From Chroococcus sp. CMT-3BRIN-NPC107 (lineage in GTDB: Bacteria > Cyanobacteriota > Cyanobacteriia > Cyanobacteriales > Chroococcidiopsidaceae): a DNA stretch of 58,937 bases. The notes below the pieces were generated by a model. It made no database searches. It was not told the DNA's origin and was given only the letters and a program-made list of their open reading frames with translations. Shown piece after piece: positions 55,766 to 58,937 of the stretch. The number at the start of each line of letters is the position of its first letter. Positions within the stretch are counted from its first letter, which is position 1. The translations under genes and the position numbers were made by a program. Location of the stretch: contig JAHHGY010000015.1 in assembly GCA_019359635.1 (NCBI GenBank), positions 1 to 58,937 of the forward strand. The letters are read 5' to 3'.

Positions 55766-56668
55766 ATGCAGCAACTTGTTAAGGCAGAGCGTTTCTGCTT
55801 AAGCGGTCATATTTTGGCAAAAGTTTTTGGATTAGCAGGTTTATTGTTAGTCGTACCTCACGCGGAGGTAATTACAAACTTGGGCAGCGTCGGGCAAACA
55901 GCTTTTCAATTGAGTATGGCGGGTGGTGGAGTATCAGATATTTTACTCGGAATAGCCGCAGTATCGATTTATGCTTACAGGCAGTTGGGCGTTAAAGCTT
56001 GGCTATTATTTATGCTACCGACAATCGTTATATCTTTAGGTAGCGAATTACTCGGAACTAGCACGGGCTTTCCCTTTGGAGATTATAGTTACTTGAGCGG
56101 GTTGGGTTATAAAATTGCTGGATTAGTACCTTTTACTATTCCTTTATCTTGGTTTTATGTAGGTTTGGCGGCGTATTTGTTAGCGAGAGTCGGCTTAAAG
56201 GTAGACCAAAAACCTACCTTATTAAGACACATAGGAGCGATCGCATTAGGTGCGGCGATTTTCACTTCTTGGGACTTTGCTTTAGAACCCGCCATGAGTC
56301 AAACTGCTGTTCCCTTTTGGTTTTGGGAAGAACCAGGAGCATTTTTTGGTACGCCTTATAGAAATTATGCTGGCTGGTTTGGGACTAGCGCTTTATTTAT
56401 GGGCGTAGCTGCTTTATTGTGGAGAACTACACCCATTGCTAAATTGCAAAAACCGCAATTAATCTTACCCTTGATAGTTTATTTAACTAACTTTATCTTC
56501 GCGGCGGTAATGAGTTGCGCGGCGGGTTATTGGGTTCCCGTATTGCTAGGGGTAGTTGTAGGTGTCATTCCTGCGATCGCATTATGGAACATGGCACAAA
56601 GTGAATCAACAACGGATACAACTAATGACCTGCCTGTAATGCCCGTCAAACAAGTTGCTTATAAGTAA
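55766..56668 (+). CDS. cruF: CruF-type carotenoid biosynthesis protein (COG2324)
   Basis: A 300-residue polytopic membrane protein, about seven helices, of the carotenoid biosynthesis/bisanhydrobacterioruberin hydratase family (DUF422). Conserved segments are ELLGTSTGFPFGDYSYLSGLGYKIAGLVPFTIPLSWFYVGL (near residues 91-131), TSWDFALEPAMSQTAVPFWFWEEPGAFFGTPYRNYAGWFG and the following NFIFA. In cyanobacteria CruF hydroxylates gamma-carotene at C-1' on the route to myxol glycosides (myxoxanthophyll). Adjacent cruG-type glycosyltransferase strongly supports it. Confidence 0.88.
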   Translation: MQQLVKAERFCLSGHILAKVFGLAGLLLVVPHAEVITNLGSVGQTAFQLSMAGGGVSDILLGIAAVSIYAYRQLGVKAWLLFMLPTIVISLGSELLGTSTGFPFGDYSYLSGLGYKIAGLVPFTIPLSWFYVGLAAYLLARVGLKVDQKPTLLRHIGAIALGAAIFTSWDFALEPAMSQTAVPFWFWEEPGAFFGTPYRNYAGWFGTSALFMGVAALLWRTTPIAKLQKPQLILPLIVYLTNFIFAAVMSCAAGYWVPVLLGVVVGVIPAIALWNMAQSESTTDTTNDLPVMPVKQVAYK

Positions 56669-56674
56669 TTACTA

Positions 56675-57880
56675 TTGGATGAAATTGTGAGTGACTGGTT
56701 GACTGTAGAAAGTGGGCTTGCTTTTGGACTATTACTAATTCAATTGCCAGCTACGGCAGTTTTGCTGTCGCGGCTGGTAAAAGGAGCAACTCGTCACCCA
56801 CCGATTCAACCTAGCAGGGCAACACCAGAACTTTTGGCAAGTGTCAGCGTAGTAGTACCGACCTTGAACGAAGCCGAACGGATTAGCCCTTGTTTAGCTG
56901 GCTTGAGCGGACAAAGTTATGAGGTGCGGGAAATTATTGTTGTCGATAGCTACTCCAAAGATAAAACGCCGGAACTTGTCAAAGCCGCAATGCAACAAGA
57001 TCCGCGTTTTCGGTTAATAAATGATGAAGCTTTACCCCCAAATTGGGTAGGTCGTCCTTGGGCTTTGCATAATGGATTTCTTTATAGTTCCGAGCAAAGT
57101 GAATGGATTTTGGGTATGGATGCAGATACGCAGCCCAGCGCCGGATTAATTGCTGGACTCGTTAGTACCGCGAGTTCTGAAGGCTACGATTTAGTATCTT
57201 TATCGCCGCAATTTATCCTCAAGTATCCTGGAGAGTCTTGGTTGCAACCAGCGCTGTTGATGACTTTGCTCTATAGGTTTGAAAGCGCTGGAGTTGATAG
57301 CGAAATTGCCGAACGAGTAATGGCAAACGGACAATGTTTTTTATGCCGTCGCTCAGTTTTGGCAGCCGTAGGCGGCTACACCAGCGCGAAATCTTCTTTT
57401 TGCGATGATGTCACCCTAGCGCGAAATATTGCGTCTCTTGGCTTCAAAGTCGGCTTTTTAGATGGTTCTAAAGTATTCAAGGTGCGGATGTATGAAGGCG
57501 CATTGGAGACTTGGAAAGAATGGGGGCGATCGCTCGATCTCAAAGATGCTTCGTCAATGGCTCAAGTTTGGGGCGACTTATGGCTATTGCTATCGGTGCA
57601 AGGATTGCCTTTATTTGTCGTCTTTTACTTCAGCTTAATGCAGCATTCTTTGACACTTTTGCCTCTGCTGCTATTGGGGTTAAATTCCTTTCTTTTGGCA
57701 ATTCGCTGGGCGTTGTTGCTGGCGATCGCTTCTACCTACGATTTTTCGACGGCAAAGGGTAGTTGGTTGTTTTGGCTTTCTCCCTTAGCCGATCCTCTAG
57801 CGGTACTGCGAATTTTCTTATCTGCTAACCGTACTCCTACTCAGTGGCGGGGTCGGAGTTATAACCCGTCACCGAATTAA
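56675..57880 (+). CDS. cruG: CruG-type glycosyltransferase family 2 protein
   Basis: A GT2 protein of up to 401 residues. SVSVVVPTLNEAERISPCLAGLSGQSYEVREIIVVDSYSKDKTPELV (residues 53-98) is the nucleotide-binding region; WILGMDADTQPS (DXD) and SSFCDDVTLARNIASLG follow, with C-terminal transmembrane helices. CruG is the 2'-O-glycosyltransferase that adds a sugar to myxol. It starts 6 bases after cruF. The frame opens with TTG at 56675; GTG at 56687 is an equal alternative. The 3' end overlaps the convergent rnhA by 44 bases. Confidence 0.85.
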   Translation: MDEIVSDWLTVESGLAFGLLLIQLPATAVLLSRLVKGATRHPPIQPSRATPELLASVSVVVPTLNEAERISPCLAGLSGQSYEVREIIVVDSYSKDKTPELVKAAMQQDPRFRLINDEALPPNWVGRPWALHNGFLYSSEQSEWILGMDADTQPSAGLIAGLVSTASSEGYDLVSLSPQFILKYPGESWLQPALLMTLLYRFESAGVDSEIAERVMANGQCFLCRRSVLAAVGGYTSAKSSFCDDVTLARNIASLGFKVGFLDGSKVFKVRMYEGALETWKEWGRSLDLKDASSMAQVWGDLWLLLSVQGLPLFVVFYFSLMQHSLTLLPLLLLGLNSFLLAIRWALLLAIASTYDFSTAKGSWLFWLSPLADPLAVLRIFLSANRTPTQWRGRSYNPSPN

Positions 57881-58733
57881 CATCGTCTCCCCGTTCTAAT
57901 TCCCATAAAATTTGATTGCCTTCTCGTCTTACTCTCGACACAATCCAGTTGCGCCAACGCCATTCGTCTCCGCGACTTGTGACGGCGCTGGCGTGAACAT
58001 CCATCAAATCGGCTAATTCCGAACTTGTAATTAGGTAGCCTTTAGTAGCAATTTCTTCCGCTATTCGCAACGTATCGATCAAGTGGCGCAATTGTCCCAC
58101 TTTAACCTCGCGGGGGAGTTCGTCTGTATGAGTATTGGTTGGGGCGGGTGAATCCATATTTATCGCTTTTATAGTCAGCAAGTTAGGTTGAGTGGGTTGG
58201 TCAGTTGTGGTATTGTCGCTCTTTTCTTGGGCTAATTCTGTTATCTGCGGTGGGTTTGGTTTACCTTGTTGCAAAGATAAGGTTTTTCCATTGGCAAAAG
58301 CCCGCGCGATCGCGTCGCAGCGTTCGTTACCTACATTTCCCGCATGACCCCGGACGTGCTGCCACAATACCAGTTTATTATTCAATCGGTCGAGGTTTTC
58401 CCAAAGGTCTTGATTGAGTACGGGCTTACCTTGGGCAGTTTTCCAGCCTTTTTTCTTCCAATTTTTTACCCACTGAGTCACCCCTTTAATTAAATATTCG
58501 CTGTCGGTGTAAAGGGTTATAGGTTCTTTTAGTTGATTTTCTGTTAAAAAATTTAACGCCGCGATCGCTGCCTGCATCTCCATCCGATTATTTGTGGTTT
58601 GCTTTTCATTACCACCAAACTCGCGCACGGAATTATCTGTATAGTAAACAACCACACCCCAGCCCCCAGGGCCAGGATTGCCCGTGCAGGCTCCATCGGT
58701 ATAGACGCTTTGAATTGTGCTGGAAAAAGACAT
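57837..58733 (-). CDS. rnhA: ribonuclease HI with C-terminal extension
   Basis: A 298-residue protein. The N-terminal 150 residues are complete RNase HI, cleaving RNA in RNA-DNA hybrids: D13 (VYTDGACTGNPG), E52 (NNRMEMQ), D77 (LYTDSEYLIKG), H130 (QHVRGHAGNVGN) and D140 (NERCDAIA). The remaining 145 residues include a Pro/Thr/Gln-rich linker (about 155-200) and a helical, winged-helix-like part (VGQLRHLIDTLRIAEEIATKGYLITSSELADLM, then WRWRNWIVSRVRREGNQILWELER). E. coli RNase HI is only 155 residues. The extension may bind nucleic acid (inference). Confidence 0.9.
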   Translation of the reverse strand: MSFSSTIQSVYTDGACTGNPGPGGWGVVVYYTDNSVREFGGNEKQTTNNRMEMQAAIAALNFLTENQLKEPITLYTDSEYLIKGVTQWVKNWKKKGWKTAQGKPVLNQDLWENLDRLNNKLVLWQHVRGHAGNVGNERCDAIARAFANGKTLSLQQGKPNPPQITELAQEKSDNTTTDQPTQPNLLTIKAINMDSPAPTNTHTDELPREVKVGQLRHLIDTLRIAEEIATKGYLITSSELADLMDVHASAVTSRGDEWRWRNWIVSRVRREGNQILWELERGDDVNSVTGYNSDPATE

Positions 58734-58830
58734 AACTTATGCCAAAATCTGCATGAGATCGTCAAGGATAGCACAAACAGTATTGCCCAGCTAGTTAAAA
58801 GACAACTAAGGCAGGGCAACCGCATAAAAA

Positions 58831-58937
58831 TTATTGAGTTAAAAGTTTGATGAGATAAGTCTGATCCCATGCTGATTTTTTGCGTCTGGCGGCAATGCCA
58901 CGCTTGGATGAGGAGTCTTGGGCGAGAAGATTGAGAG
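58831..58937 (-). CDS. C terminus of an unidentified gene, cut by window edge
   Basis: A minus-strand open frame enters from the right edge and ends with TAA at 58831-58833, reading LNLLAQDSSSKRGIAARRKKSAWDQTYLIKLLTQ. The basic segment KRGIAARRKKSAWD looks like true coding sequence. With 35 codons visible no family can be assigned. Confidence 0.35.
   Translation of the reverse strand, partial: LNLLAQDSSSKRGIAARRKKSAWDQTYLIKLLTQ

Overview
The window is chromosomal DNA from a cyanobacterium. Evidence for this: HIP1-type GCGATCGC octamers recur throughout; there is a kaiABC circadian clock operon, zeta-carotene desaturase (zds), a CruF/CruG-type carotenoid pair, a Ycf20/DUF565 gene, a TIGR02587/TIGR02588 pair and a PEP-CTERM protein. 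KaiA is the short, C-terminal-domain-only form, which is known mainly from Nostoc/Anabaena-like lineages, so a Nostocales- or Chroococcidiopsis-like host is more likely than a Synechococcus-type one. Nearly everything looks like ordinary core chromosome. I see no rRNA, CRISPR array, prophage or intact IS element.

Layout. 1-2.8 kb: gene decay. A PIG-L deacetylase remnant is fused to a Uma2 remnant, followed by an intact Uma2 gene, a decayed small ORF and a GT2 glycosyltransferase. 3.1-7.3 kb: SRPBCC protein, zds, a PPOX-like flavoprotein, and a GST divergent from a TetR regulator with visible operators. 7.3-16.3 kb: housekeeping genes (large acidic DUF6930-like protein, HesB/IscA, TPR protein, TIGR01777 epimerase, metF, trpS, ycf20, ArnT-like glycosyltransferase). 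16.3-22.1 kb: a CBS/histidine kinase/pseudo-receiver protein divergent from kaiA-kaiB-kaiC. 22.3-28.3 kb: miaB, a response-regulator diguanylate cyclase coupled to a dCache-HAMP hybrid kinase, then an AT-rich stretch holding a decayed partial copy of miaB.

28.3-38.5 kb: hexapeptide acyltransferase, ddl, an IS1-family transposase remnant, a CorC/HlyC-type CBS membrane protein, a tandem-duplicated CobO-like P-loop protein, an unlisted 35-residue membrane peptide, the TIGR02587/TIGR02588 pair, a glycine-zipper exported protein, a DUF924 protein, tRNA-Arg(UCU), a DUF370 protein and a spore-photoproduct-lyase-like radical SAM enzyme. 38.5-48.4 kb: thioesterase, DUF72, pterin dehydratase, MarR, methyltransferase, lipoprotein, CysQ-type phosphatase with a PfkB kinase, rsmI, a PEP-CTERM protein and a PD-(D/E)XK nuclease with an Fe-S-type cysteine cluster. 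48.6-58.9 kb: phosphohexomutase, LapA-like protein, a frameshifted Rpn-family gene coupled to polA, rplU-rpmA with a clear promoter and terminator, cruF-cruG, rnhA with a long C-terminal extension, and the tail of an unidentified gene.

The most interesting points are: the clock locus, where the pseudo-receiver absent from KaiA is found in the divergently encoded kinase; the TIGR02587/TIGR02588 pair with a small membrane peptide upstream; the fused double CobO-like protein; the kinase plus cyclase pair; and the layer of gene decay (miaB copy, PIG-L/Uma2 chimera, IS1 fragment, Rpn frameshift). I did not find a system that I could call new with confidence.
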